Assembly: GCF_022808715.1 (NCBI RefSeq) | Contig: NZ_JAKZKX010000007.1 | Location: 96,199-160,198, forward strand | From: Fundidesulfovibrio agrisoli | Lineage (GTDB): Bacteria > Desulfobacterota > Desulfovibrionia > Desulfovibrionales > Desulfovibrionaceae | Length of the DNA stretch: 64,000 bases | Reading direction: 5' to 3' | Shown here: positions 25,575-34,566 of the stretch, in pieces | Layout of the letters: every line of letters begins with the position of its first letter | Numbering within the stretch: the stretch's first letter is position 1 | Notes under the pieces: generated by a model | Told to the model about the DNA's origin: nothing | Database searches by the model: none | What the model saw: only the letters and a program-made list of their open reading frames with translations | Program-made: the position numbers and the translations under genes

Positions 25575-28500
25575 GGATGTCGGACGTCTCCAGTGTGGGG
25601 GAACGTTACGGTCAGCTCGTGGCCGGCCAGGGAGAGCGAGGCCCCCTGTTCGAGCAGGGCCTGGGCCAGCCCGGGGGGCAGGCCCTCGCGGCCCGGGCGC
25701 AGCCGGGCCGATGCTCCGGGGGCCAGATTGGCGGCCAGCAGAGCGGCCAGTTCGCGGCCCTTGTGCGGGGGCAGGCCATCCTGCAGGGCCAGCAGCAGCC
25801 CCCCGGCCTCGCCTGTGCCCAGGTAATAGGCCCAGAGGGACTCGTCCATGGGGTCGAAATCGGCGCGGACCCACTCCGGGCCGGGCGCGGGCAGGTTCAC
25901 GGCCAGCAGCGGCAAACGGTCCGGAGGCAGCAGGGCCAGCCGGGCCTTGGCCAGACCGGGGTCATGGGCCAGGGCCTCTTCGAAGAGTGACCGGGCGGCT
26001 GACCCGTCGCTGGACTGGAGGGCCTCGCCCAACTTGAAGCAGGCCCAGGCCCGCAGGCCGGGGGTCACGCCATTCCCGCCGGCGCGCACGCGCTCCAGAA
26101 TCTCAAGCCCGATGGGAGCGCCCTGGCGCAGGGCCTCAAGCCCGGCCCAATAGAAGCCCTCGGCATCCCCGCCCGGCCCCCGCTGCAGAAGGGCGCGGGC
26201 CAGGATGCGGCCTGCCTCGGCCTCACCCATGAGGAAGGCGTGGCGGACGCTCGCGGCAAGCCCGGCCCTGAGGGCCTGGGCCAAGGCCCGGCCGTCCATG
26301 GCTCCGGCTTCCGGAGCTGACCCGGCCAGGAGTTGGCTCCGGTTCTTGGATTGGTCGCCTGTCAGGGCCACGGCGGCGTCGGCGAGCAGGCCCCTGGCGG
26401 CGAAATCATCGCCCGAGGGCCTGACGCGGCTGGCAGAGGCCGCCTTGCAGGCCGTTACCGCCCGCAGCAGGGCCTCGCCCGCTTCCCTGGCGCGCTCCCG
26501 AGCCAGGGCCAGGGCCTCGCGCTCACGGGCCGGGTCGTGGTCAGCCCCCGGCGTTGCCCAGGCCTCGCGCATGAGTTCGGAGAGGGCCTGGGCGTCGGTG
26601 GGCTCGAAAAAGCGGGCCGTGGTCGCGCCGTGCTCGCGGTGGGCCGCGATGTCCGAGAGCAGCAGGGGCTTGCCCAGGGCCTGGGCCTCGGCCACGGCCA
26701 GGCCGTAGCCCTCGAACAGCGAAGGCAGGACCACCGCTTCGGCCCCACGCATGAGCTGGAGGGCGTCGTCCGGGGGCAGAAGCCCCGTGACGAAGACCCG
26801 CCCTTCACGCTCCAGGGGGGCCATGCGCTCCCGCAGGAGCCGGGCGTGGGCCGGTGCGCGGCCGTCCAGCGGCGCCCCGGTCAGCACCAGGGCCATGTCC
26901 GGCTCGGGGCGGCGGGCCAGGGCCTCCAGGGCGGTGAGGTGGTTCTTGTGGCTCCACATCTGGGCGGGCAGCAGGAGGTAGCGCCGGGGAAGGCCCAGGC
27001 GCAGGGCCGCGCGCCAGGGGGCCTCGCACAGGGCCTGCACCTCCGGGCCGGGCCAGGGCGCGGGGGGCAGCACGTGAGCCTTGCGGACCTCCCCGGGCAG
27101 GAAGGCCGCGCAGTCGGCCAGGGCGTCGCGGCCGCTCACGGCCAGGCCGTCTGCCAACATGGCCGCGCGCTGGAAGGAGGCCCGCCTGGCGGCGGCCTCC
27201 TGTGGGGGAAAGTGCTCCGGCAGGCGGAAGTGCTGGAAGTCGTGCAGGAAGGCCAGCCAGGGCACGGGCAGCTCACCGTGCAGGAAGGGCCGCTCCGCCG
27301 CGAAAAGGGCGTCGTACCCGCCCCGCGCCAGGGCCGCGCGCACCTCTCCGGGCGTGGCGCAGGGGAGCAGCGGGGCGTCCAGGAAGGCCTCCAGCCGAGC
27401 CCGCTCCAGGGGGCCGGACCCGGGCAGGGCCAAGATGTGGGCCTGGGCTTTCGGGTCGGCCAGCTTCAGGGCCCGGACGAGGTTTCGGATGTGCACAAGC
27501 CCCGCGAACCATCCCTCCCCGCCCATGAGCAGGAAGGCCAGCCGCGCGGGGGCCGCGCTCGTTTCCGGGCAGAGGCCAGGCCCAGGAGCGGGGCCGGGGC
27601 CGGGCGTAAGGCCGGGTGATGGGCGGCCCGTGGCCAAAGGGGCCTCGGGCCTGCGCCAGCGGCCCTCGAAGGGGTCGCCCGCCCTCTCCCGTGCTGGTTT
27701 CGGCAGGGCCAGGTAACGCCGCCGGTCCTCCTGGGTGACGGGCTCGCCGTCCGTGTAGGCGCCGAAGCTGTAGGGGCGGGCCGCGAAGCGATAGCGCTCC
27801 CCGGCTTCGGCCAAGGCTTCACGGTAGCCCTCCAGCAGCTCCGCCAGCGGGGTGCCCGGCTGCACAGGGCTGCCCTTGGCGCTGTAGCGCGAGAGACGCT
27901 CCGGCCGGGCCGGGTCGTAGCCGCTAAAGTGGAAGAAGGTCAGGGACTCTCCGTCCGCCGTCCAACCGTCACCCGTGCGGGCCAGCTCCCGCTGGAACAG
28001 GTTCCAGTAGGCCGCGTTCAGGCCCGGCCCGCGCAGCACCTCCACCTTGTCCACGAAGGACGGGGCCTGGCTGGCCCAGAGCTGGTCCACGAAGTAGGCG
28101 TAGCCCGGCTCCTGCAGGCAGTGCTCGCGCAGCCGCCCGCTCCACCAGCGCAGGAAATCCAGCGTCTGCTGCGAACGGCGCAGGGCCATGAAGCCCAGGT
28201 TGAACTGGCCCGCGTGCAGGCAGTCGCGCACGGTGGGGAACACGCCGTCGCAGTCGCAGGGTTTGGCGATGTGCGGGGTGAGCAGCAAATCGGCGCGCTC
28301 CAGCGGGGAAAGCAGCGGCTCCAAGCCGGAATAGAAGCGGATGTCCGGGTCCAGGTAGACGGCCGCGTCGTAGCCCATGTCCAGCAGGCGCAGCATGGCC
28401 CAGGGTTTGAGCGCGGTGTTGAACTCCGTGACGTTGTACTGGAAGGCCATGCCGCGCGCGTCGGGAAGGCCCAGCTCGTCGATGGTCATCAGCCCGGCCC

Positions 28501-28717
28501 CGGCCGGCGGCGCGAAATCAGGCCCCAGGGCGGGGATGGAGGCCGGATCCTCCGCCAGCACGAGGTGCAGCCCCTCCGCAACACCGTTGGCCGCCCCGTT
28601 GACCGCCCCGTTGGCCGCCAGGGACTCCAGCAGCACGGCGGCCCGGGGCAGGTAGTTGGCGCAGCAGATGGTGAACAGGGCTGTCTTCAAGGGGTTCCTC
28701 GCGCTCGGGCGCGGCAT
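25571..28717 (-). CDS. Bifunctional glycosyltransferase with helical-repeat tail
   Basis: 1048 residues. The N-terminal domain (to about residue 310) looks like a GT-A fold: FTICCANYLPRAAVLLESL, then VYLDPDIRFYSG with a DxD-like metal site and GQFNLGFMAL. A GT4-type domain follows (about 390-760) with SLFEGYGLAVAEAQALGKPLL near residue 705. The last part (about 780-1048) is helical repeats with GASARL and LLLALQD units. A TTG at 28753 would abut the preceding stop; the ATG at 28717 with a weak AGGCGG upstream is preferred. It probably transfers two sugars in sequence. Confidence 0.85.
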   Translation of the reverse strand: MPRPSARNPLKTALFTICCANYLPRAAVLLESLAANGAVNGAANGVAEGLHLVLAEDPASIPALGPDFAPPAGAGLMTIDELGLPDARGMAFQYNVTEFNTALKPWAMLRLLDMGYDAAVYLDPDIRFYSGLEPLLSPLERADLLLTPHIAKPCDCDGVFPTVRDCLHAGQFNLGFMALRRSQQTLDFLRWWSGRLREHCLQEPGYAYFVDQLWASQAPSFVDKVEVLRGPGLNAAYWNLFQRELARTGDGWTADGESLTFFHFSGYDPARPERLSRYSAKGSPVQPGTPLAELLEGYREALAEAGERYRFAARPYSFGAYTDGEPVTQEDRRRYLALPKPARERAGDPFEGRWRRPEAPLATGRPSPGLTPGPGPAPGPGLCPETSAAPARLAFLLMGGEGWFAGLVHIRNLVRALKLADPKAQAHILALPGSGPLERARLEAFLDAPLLPCATPGEVRAALARGGYDALFAAERPFLHGELPVPWLAFLHDFQHFRLPEHFPPQEAAARRASFQRAAMLADGLAVSGRDALADCAAFLPGEVRKAHVLPPAPWPGPEVQALCEAPWRAALRLGLPRRYLLLPAQMWSHKNHLTALEALARRPEPDMALVLTGAPLDGRAPAHARLLRERMAPLEREGRVFVTGLLPPDDALQLMRGAEAVVLPSLFEGYGLAVAEAQALGKPLLLSDIAAHREHGATTARFFEPTDAQALSELMREAWATPGADHDPAREREALALARERAREAGEALLRAVTACKAASASRVRPSGDDFAARGLLADAAVALTGDQSKNRSQLLAGSAPEAGAMDGRALAQALRAGLAASVRHAFLMGEAEAGRILARALLQRGPGGDAEGFYWAGLEALRQGAPIGLEILERVRAGGNGVTPGLRAWACFKLGEALQSSDGSAARSLFEEALAHDPGLAKARLALLPPDRLPLLAVNLPAPGPEWVRADFDPMDESLWAYYLGTGEAGGLLLALQDGLPPHKGRELAALLAANLAPGASARLRPGREGLPPGLAQALLEQGASLSLAGHELTVTFPHTGDVRHP

Positions 28718-28753
28718 TTTTTGCCGCCTGGCCCCGGATGGAGGCCGCAGCAA

Positions 28754-30496
28754 TTACCGGGCCTGATCCCCGTTTTGCAGCTTCGCCGCCCACTCCCGCG
28801 CGGGCCGCTTCCAGGGCGACCCTTCGGGCTCCCGGGCGAAGCGGGCCAGGGCCTCGTCCACGCGGCCCAGGCAGGCCAGGGCCTGGCCCTGCTTGTGGCG
28901 CAGCCCGGGGTGGGCCGGGGCCAGGGCCTCCAGCCCGGCCAGGGCGGCCAGGGCCTCCTCGTTTCGGCCCGCATAGCGCAGGGCGTCGCTCAGGAACAGG
29001 CGCAAATCCATATTGCGCGGGGCCAGGGCCACGGCCCGGGCAAAGGCCCGCGCGGCCTCGTCCGGGCGGGCCATGGCGGCCAGGGAGGAGCCCAGGGTCT
29101 CCAGGGCCAGGGCGTCCAAATATTCAGGTATGCCGCCTTCCCCGCTCGGGGCCGATGCGAGCACGGCCTCCAGTTCGGCGCGGGCCTCGCCCTCGCGGCC
29201 CAGGCGGTGCAGCACCCAGGCCAGATCGAAGCGCAGCCCGCACAGGAAGCTGAACTCCGCAGCCGTGCGGGGATTGCGGCCCAACTCCTCCAGTGGCGGA
29301 CCGGGCTGAAGCGGCTCCGAGGCCCAGGGCGGCAACTCAGGGAGCTGGCGGCCGGACAGCATGGAGTCCATGGCCGTGAACACCGCGCGGGTGCGGAAAT
29401 ATTGCGAGAAAGCCCGTGCCGCATTCCTGTCCGCCGCCAGATCGCGCCGGAACATGCGCGTAAGCTGCTCCCGGAAGTGGGCCTCGTCGCCGGGATGGTG
29501 CGCCAGCCCCAGGGCGTTGTCCTCGATGCGGCGGGCCATGAGGCCCTGCCCCGCCGCCAGGACGGGCTTGCCGCAGCGGTGGGCCAGCAGCTGGATGCCC
29601 GAGGAGCCGTAATGCCGCCGGTAGGGCAGCGCCGCGCAGGGCACGGCCCTGTGCGCCAGCACGCCGAGGAAGAGCCTGTCCCCCGGGAGGTAGCCCTCGT
29701 GGACGAAGGCCCGGCCCCTGGCAACAAGCCAGGCCAGCAGTTCGTCCTCTTCGCCGGCGGTCTCGGAGCGCACGGCCTCGCCAAGCACCACGCAGCGCAT
29801 GTCCAGGGAGTCGGCCACGGCCTTGAAGATCCAGAGGCTGTTCTTGCGGGCGTCGCGCTTGCCGAGCACGGGCAACACCGGCCCGGGCGCGGCGTCCAGG
29901 AAGGCGCGCAGGCGCGCCGCTTCGTGGCCGGAAGGCTCCCCCGATCCCATCAGTTCGCGGCACGGATCGGGCAGGAAGCGCACGCCGCGTTCCGAATGAG
30001 CATGCGCTTGATACTCGTCCAGGGTGAACACCCCGGATACGAGGCCCCCCTCCAGCACGGCGTCCAGGCGCAGGCCGTAGGGCTCGCGCTGCCCGGTATG
30101 GGCCTCGCGCCCGGCGAAGGTGGCCACGGCGTAGGTGTTCGCAAGCTGGGCCGCGCCCGGGGCGAACATGTCGCCCTTGGTGAAGAGCCACTGGTCAGCG
30201 CCCAGGTGCACGGTGAGCGCCGCGCCGGTGCGCTCTTGCAGGGCGCGCACGCCGTCCATGGAGCAATCGACGCCCTCATCCACGACGAATTCCACGCGCC
30301 CGTCCGCCGCGCAGGCGCGCCCGAACGCGGTGGCGGAGAAGTCCGCCCCGGCGTGGACCACCCGGAAGCCGCGCGAAAGTCCCCAGCGCGTGAAGCTGCT
30401 GGCGTAGGCCGCGCCGTGGCCGCGCCCCATGGGGTTGACCAGCAGCAGCGTGGCGGGCTTATCGCCCTCGCGGCGGGTGTCCGATTGCGATATCAT
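28754..30496 (-). CDS. Glycosyltransferase-like protein with TPR tail
   Basis: 580 residues. The N-terminal two thirds resemble a GT-B enzyme: TLLLVNPMGRGHGAAYASSF at the start, and LGKRDARKNSLWIFKAVADSLD then YGSSGIQLLAHRCGKPVLAAG as the donor-site region. From about residue 400 come TPR-like units (AGRNEEALAALAGLEALAPAHPG, LGRVDEALARFAREPEG). A similar GT-plus-repeat layout is seen in the next gene. No good ribosome site precedes the ATG; the strand upstream has a purine-poor leader, so the true start could be slightly different. It heads the leftward block 23033-30496, opposite a rightward radical SAM operon. Confidence 0.78.
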   Translation of the reverse strand: MISQSDTRREGDKPATLLLVNPMGRGHGAAYASSFTRWGLSRGFRVVHAGADFSATAFGRACAADGRVEFVVDEGVDCSMDGVRALQERTGAALTVHLGADQWLFTKGDMFAPGAAQLANTYAVATFAGREAHTGQREPYGLRLDAVLEGGLVSGVFTLDEYQAHAHSERGVRFLPDPCRELMGSGEPSGHEAARLRAFLDAAPGPVLPVLGKRDARKNSLWIFKAVADSLDMRCVVLGEAVRSETAGEEDELLAWLVARGRAFVHEGYLPGDRLFLGVLAHRAVPCAALPYRRHYGSSGIQLLAHRCGKPVLAAGQGLMARRIEDNALGLAHHPGDEAHFREQLTRMFRRDLAADRNAARAFSQYFRTRAVFTAMDSMLSGRQLPELPPWASEPLQPGPPLEELGRNPRTAAEFSFLCGLRFDLAWVLHRLGREGEARAELEAVLASAPSGEGGIPEYLDALALETLGSSLAAMARPDEAARAFARAVALAPRNMDLRLFLSDALRYAGRNEEALAALAGLEALAPAHPGLRHKQGQALACLGRVDEALARFAREPEGSPWKRPAREWAAKLQNGDQAR

Positions 30497-30642
30497 TGAG
30501 GAAGGAGTACCCTAGCCATCTTGACCGCGCAACGGGGCCGCGCGACGGGGGCCGCCCGTGGCATGCATGATGCTTGCCCCCGTGCAGGGACTATTCTGCC
30601 GCCCCGGCAGGCCGCGCACACCGCCACCAGAGAGCCTTTCGC
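30497..30642. promoter_or_regulatory. Divergent promoter region
   Basis: 146 bp between the leftward glycosyltransferase block and the rightward radical SAM operon must contain both promoters. No clear -10/-35 match was found in its GC-rich sequence. Confidence 0.4.
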
Positions 30643-31497
30643 ATGATTGCCATCCGCGACATGATGATCATCCAGATCGACATCACCAACGCCTGCATGA
30701 ACAGTTGCTCCAACTGCACGCGGCTCATCGGCCACCATCGCAAGCCTTTCTTCATGAATTTCGAGATGTTCACGCGCGCCGTGGACTCCCTGGCCGACTT
30801 CCCGGGCATGGTGGGCATGATCGGCGGCGAACCCCTGCTGCACCCCGAGTTCCCGCGCATGGCCCGTTACCTCCAGGAGCGCATCGAGGACCCCAGGCGG
30901 CGCGGCCTGTGGTCCACCGTGCCGGAGGGCACCAAGCACGGCGCGCTCATCAAGGAAGTCTTCGGCAATCTGTACCTCAACGACCACACCGTGGACAAAA
31001 TCATGCACCAGCCCGTGCTGGTGGCCGCCAGCGAGGCCGTGCCCGACCCGGCGCGCATGTGGAGCCTCATCGACGAGTGCTGGGTGCAGAAATGCTGGTC
31101 GGCCTCCATCACGCCCAAGGGGGCCTTTTTCTGCGAGGTGGCCGCGGCCTTCGACATGCTCTTCGACGGCCCGGGCGGCTGGCCCGTGGAGCCCGGCTGG
31201 TGGCAGCGCGAACCCCACCAGTTCGGCGAGCAGAAGGAGCGCTGGTGCCCGCGCTGCGGATGCGCCGTGCCCCTGCCCCGCCGGGCCAGCACCGAACAGG
31301 TGGACGACGTGAGCCCGGCCAACCTGGCCGAGCTCGAGCGCATGGCCTCCCCCAAGGTGCGCAAAGGGCGCGTGGCCCTGTACCGGGGCGAACAGGCGGC
31401 GGATTGGAACCCGCACCACAACTGGTACATGTCCGAGGTGGAGGGCGAGGCCCAGTACCGCAGCCGCATCGCCAAGCGCCTGGACGCCGCCGAATGA
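30643..31497 (+). CDS. Radical SAM protein with C-terminal cysteine cluster
   Basis: 284 residues. The cluster motif is C18-x3-C22-x2-C25 (ACMNSCSNC), followed by GMIGGEPLLHPEF. The short C-terminal half has ECWVQKCW, a later FFCEVAA and a WCPRCGC cysteine cluster that could hold an auxiliary cluster. It is smaller than most radical SAM enzymes (300-400 residues). First of four genes overlapping in the rightward operon (next start overlaps by 4 nt). The start at 30643 is chosen by homology; a further ATG pair 18 bp downstream (MMII) is also possible. Confidence 0.83.
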   Translation: MIAIRDMMIIQIDITNACMNSCSNCTRLIGHHRKPFFMNFEMFTRAVDSLADFPGMVGMIGGEPLLHPEFPRMARYLQERIEDPRRRGLWSTVPEGTKHGALIKEVFGNLYLNDHTVDKIMHQPVLVAASEAVPDPARMWSLIDECWVQKCWSASITPKGAFFCEVAAAFDMLFDGPGGWPVEPGWWQREPHQFGEQKERWCPRCGCAVPLPRRASTEQVDDVSPANLAELERMASPKVRKGRVALYRGEQAADWNPHHNWYMSEVEGEAQYRSRIAKRLDAAE

Positions 31498-32690
31498 GCG
31501 CCGGATTTTCCAAAACCACGCGGCGCGTGCGCACCCGCAGGGGCGTCGTCTGGCTGGGCCAGACCTGCAACCTGCGCTGCCGCTTCTGCTATTTCCAGAC
31601 GCGCGTGGCCACGCGGGAGCACCCCGACCACCCCTTCATGAGCCTGGACAAGGCCCGCGCGGTCTGCTCCACCCTGCGCGGCCGCTACGGCAACACCGCC
31701 GTGGACATCCAGGGCGGTGAGCCCACCATCTACCCGCAGATCGAGGCCCTGGTGGCCCACTGCCGGGAAATCGGCCTACTGCCCACGCTCATCACCAACG
31801 CCGTGGCCCTGGACGACCCGCAGCGCTGCCGCCGCCTCAAGCAGGCGGGCCTGCGCGACCTGCTGGTCTCCGTGCATGGGCTGGGCGCGGCCTACGACGA
31901 GGCCGTGGGCCTGCCCGGGGCGCACGCCCGGCAGATGAAGGCCCTGGACAACCTGGCCGCCGAGGCCATCCCCTTCCGGCTCAACTGCGTGCTGGCGTCC
32001 TCGGTGCTGCCGGACCTGGCGGCAATCGCCCGCTTGGCCGTGGAGCGGGGAGCGAGGGTGATGAACTTCATCGCCTTCAACCCCTTCGAGGATCAGCAAG
32101 GCGCCCGCTCCGGGCAGGACGTGCACCGCTACTCCGAGGTGGCCGGGCCGCTGGCCGACGCCCTGGACCACCTGGAGGCAAACGGGCTGGAGGCCAACGT
32201 GCGCTACCTGCCCTTGTGCGTCGCCCAGCCCCGCCATCGCAAAAACTTCTACAATTTCCAGCAGCTGCCCTACGACCTGCACGAGTGGGACTACGCCTCC
32301 TGGTCCTGGTCGGGGCGCAACCCGCAGCGCCGCCGGGACGGGGAGCTGGAGCCGCCCATCACCCTGCGGGAGGCCAACCGCCGTTCTAAAATGTTCGGGC
32401 ATGACGGCTACCTGGAGGACGCCTCCGTAAGCGTGGAGGACGAATACCGCCACAGCGCGCTCATCCGCGCCAGGGAGCACTGCGGTTACAGGTTCGCCCC
32501 GGCCTGCGCGGCCTGCGCCTTGAAGGACATCTGCGACGGCTTCCACGGGGACTACTCCAGCCTGTACGGGGCGGACGAGGCCAGCGCCCAGGACCTGCCG
32601 GGTATTTCCTGTCCGGTGGGCGACCCGCGCCATTTGATCCGGGAGCAAGTGAAAATCGTCGAGGACGAGGACGCGTCATGGGCGCTCTAG
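31494..32690 (+). CDS. Radical SAM enzyme (family A, with YxxxYG tail motif)
   Basis: 398 residues from the ATG overlapping the previous stop (ATGA). Cluster motif C25-x3-C29-x2-C32 (TCNLRCRFCYFQ) and DIQGGEPTIYPQ. The C-terminus carries PACAACALKDICDGFHGDYS, ending SLYG: three spaced cysteines then DGF and a tyrosine pair. The same arrangement (C-x2-C-x5-C-DG..Y..YG) recurs in the protein at 34523-35851, so the two are sister enzymes. Reaction unknown. It overlaps the downstream methyltransferase gene by 13 nt. Confidence 0.87.
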   Translation: MSAGFSKTTRRVRTRRGVVWLGQTCNLRCRFCYFQTRVATREHPDHPFMSLDKARAVCSTLRGRYGNTAVDIQGGEPTIYPQIEALVAHCREIGLLPTLITNAVALDDPQRCRRLKQAGLRDLLVSVHGLGAAYDEAVGLPGAHARQMKALDNLAAEAIPFRLNCVLASSVLPDLAAIARLAVERGARVMNFIAFNPFEDQQGARSGQDVHRYSEVAGPLADALDHLEANGLEANVRYLPLCVAQPRHRKNFYNFQQLPYDLHEWDYASWSWSGRNPQRRRDGELEPPITLREANRRSKMFGHDGYLEDASVSVEDEYRHSALIRAREHCGYRFAPACAACALKDICDGFHGDYSSLYGADEASAQDLPGISCPVGDPRHLIREQVKIVEDEDASWAL

Positions 32691-33478
32691 CGGCAGCCGC
32701 CCCCGCCTCTCCGGCTCAGGCCTGCCCGGCCTGCGCCTGCCCCGTCTGCGGTGGCCCTGCCCGCCCCGCCCCGGCCAACCGGCACGGCCGCGTGGTCGCC
32801 GGATGCGCGGCCTGCGGGCACCATTTCGTGGCCAATCCCTGGAGCGAGGCGGAAATCCGTTCCTTCTACCAGGGTATGGAATATTTCCGCAAAAACTGCG
32901 CCCACCAGGGCATCGCCTCCATCGAAGACGACGCGGCTTGGCAGGGCTGGACCGCCCACCGCCTGGGCCAGATTGAGCGTCTGCTGCTGCCCCGCCTGGG
33001 GCCGGGGCCGCTGCGCATCCTGGAGGTTGGCTGCCTGGAGGGCCGCGTGCTGAGGGGCCTGGCCCGGATGGGGCACAGCGTTTCCGGCTGCGACGTCAAC
33101 GCCGAGGTGGCCGCCCTGGGCGCGCGCCTCTTCGGGTTGGACATACGGCCGGGCTCCCCCGAGGAGTGCGGGTTCGAGCCCGCGAGCTTCGACGCGGTGA
33201 TCTCCTTCCATACCCTGGAGCACCTGCGCGACCCCTTCGCGGCGCTTGAGGCCCAGCGGGAGCTTGTGCACCCCGGCGGCGCGGTCTTCCTGGAGGTGCC
33301 GCTGAACGAGGCCGACCACGACAACCGCGACCACCTGCACTTCTTCAGCGAGGCATCCCTGGAGCAGGCCCTGCGCAGGCTTTTCCCGCGCTTCGAGACC
33401 GAAGCCAACGTCTTCGCCGACGCCTCGGGCCGTGCCATCGGGTCCGCGCTGGCGCTGGCCTTCAAGGATGCGCCATGA
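32678..33478 (+). CDS. SAM-dependent methyltransferase with N-terminal zinc-ribbon-like segment
   Basis: 266 residues. The first 65 residues carry four CxxC-like cysteine pairs (CPACACPVCGG and GCAACGHHF) typical of a small zinc ribbon, then the class I methyltransferase core with ILEVGCLEGRVLRGLARMG, VSGCDVNAEVA and FDAVISFHTLEHLRDPFAALE. This zinc-ribbon plus Methyltransf_12/23 layout is common among sugar C-methyltransferases, by family knowledge. It is embedded between a radical SAM gene (13-nt overlap) and a GT2 gene (4-nt overlap). Confidence 0.88.
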   Translation: MGALAAAAPASPAQACPACACPVCGGPARPAPANRHGRVVAGCAACGHHFVANPWSEAEIRSFYQGMEYFRKNCAHQGIASIEDDAAWQGWTAHRLGQIERLLLPRLGPGPLRILEVGCLEGRVLRGLARMGHSVSGCDVNAEVAALGARLFGLDIRPGSPEECGFEPASFDAVISFHTLEHLRDPFAALEAQRELVHPGGAVFLEVPLNEADHDNRDHLHFFSEASLEQALRRLFPRFETEANVFADASGRAIGSALALAFKDAP

Positions 33479-34566
33479 CCGCCTGCCCGTCGCCCTTCGC
33501 CCAGATCCCCGCTCTGGAGGACTCCCGCCTCGTGAGCGCCGGGATCGCGCCGCCCAAGGTCACCGTGCTGGTGACGAGCTACAACTACGCACCCTACGTG
33601 CTGGAGTGCCTGCGCTCCGTGGCCCGGCAGACCTACCCCGAGTGGGAGTGCCTGGTGGTGGACGATTGCTCCACGGACGGCTCGGCGGCGATCATCGAGG
33701 CATTCGCGGCCTCGGATGAGGCGCGCAGCAGGTTCCGGCTGGTGCGCCGAGCCGTGAACGGCGGGCAGATGGAGGCCTTCAAGGACGGCCTGGCTCTGGC
33801 CACAGGCGCCTTCGTGGTGCTGCTGGACGCGGACGACGTGCTCCTGGAGGATTTTCTGAAGGCCCACGTGCGCGCCCACCTGGGGCGCAGGCCCGTGGCC
33901 TTCACCAGCTCCAACCAGTACCAGATCGACGCGGCCGGGCGCGTGCTCAGCGCCGAGCACCTGGACCACCAGTCCAAAGGCCACTACCGGCTGGTGGCGC
34001 GCACCACGTTCCAGCGGGGTTTCTGGGTCTGGGCCACGGCCAGCTCCATGATGTACCGGGCCGACGTGCTGCGCCTGATCCTGGAGCGCCAGCCCCGTAC
34101 CTTCCGCATCTGCGCGGACTACTACGTGGCCCACTTCGCCAACCTGATCGGCTGCTCGCTGCTCATCCCGGCCATCCACGGCTGCTACCGCCGCCACGGG
34201 GAGAACAACTTCGGCTCCAACCCGGTGCTGGGCGCGCTCAACTCCGTGGGCTGCATGAGCAAGCACCCGCCCCACCCGGAGTTCCGCAGGGCCATCGTCG
34301 AGCACGCGCTGGCCAACGGCGCGCGCTTCCTGCCCATCCTGGGCGGGCCGGGGCTTCGGGTGCTCATCTGGAAGGTGGCGACGGTGAGGGAGTTCGGCGA
34401 GGTGCTGCGCAAGCGGCCGGACCTGTTCCCCGGCCCGGCCTGGAGGGCCTGGGCGGGCTACCTGCGTTTCAGAATTTCGCGCTGGCGGCGCGACAGGACG
34501 CCCTGGCCCGACAAGCTGGAGGTCATCGCGCCGGAAGAGGCGGAGCCTGGGCGGCCAGCCCCCTGA
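33475..34566 (+). CDS. Glycosyltransferase family 2
   Basis: 363 residues. The GT-A fold starts at VTVLVTSYNYAPYVLECLRSVARQTYP, followed by LVVDDCSTDGSAAIIE (the first acidic motif), then VLLDADDVLLEDF, the DxD metal site. It is longer than minimal GT2 domains and has an extra basic tail. The ATG overlaps the methyltransferase stop (ATGA). Its 3' end runs 44 bp into the convergent radical SAM gene on the opposite strand, a tight tail-to-tail overlap. Confidence 0.92.
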   Translation: MTACPSPFAQIPALEDSRLVSAGIAPPKVTVLVTSYNYAPYVLECLRSVARQTYPEWECLVVDDCSTDGSAAIIEAFAASDEARSRFRLVRRAVNGGQMEAFKDGLALATGAFVVLLDADDVLLEDFLKAHVRAHLGRRPVAFTSSNQYQIDAAGRVLSAEHLDHQSKGHYRLVARTTFQRGFWVWATASSMMYRADVLRLILERQPRTFRICADYYVAHFANLIGCSLLIPAIHGCYRRHGENNFGSNPVLGALNSVGCMSKHPPHPEFRRAIVEHALANGARFLPILGGPGLRVLIWKVATVREFGEVLRKRPDLFPGPAWRAWAGYLRFRISRWRRDRTPWPDKLEVIAPEEAEPGRPAP

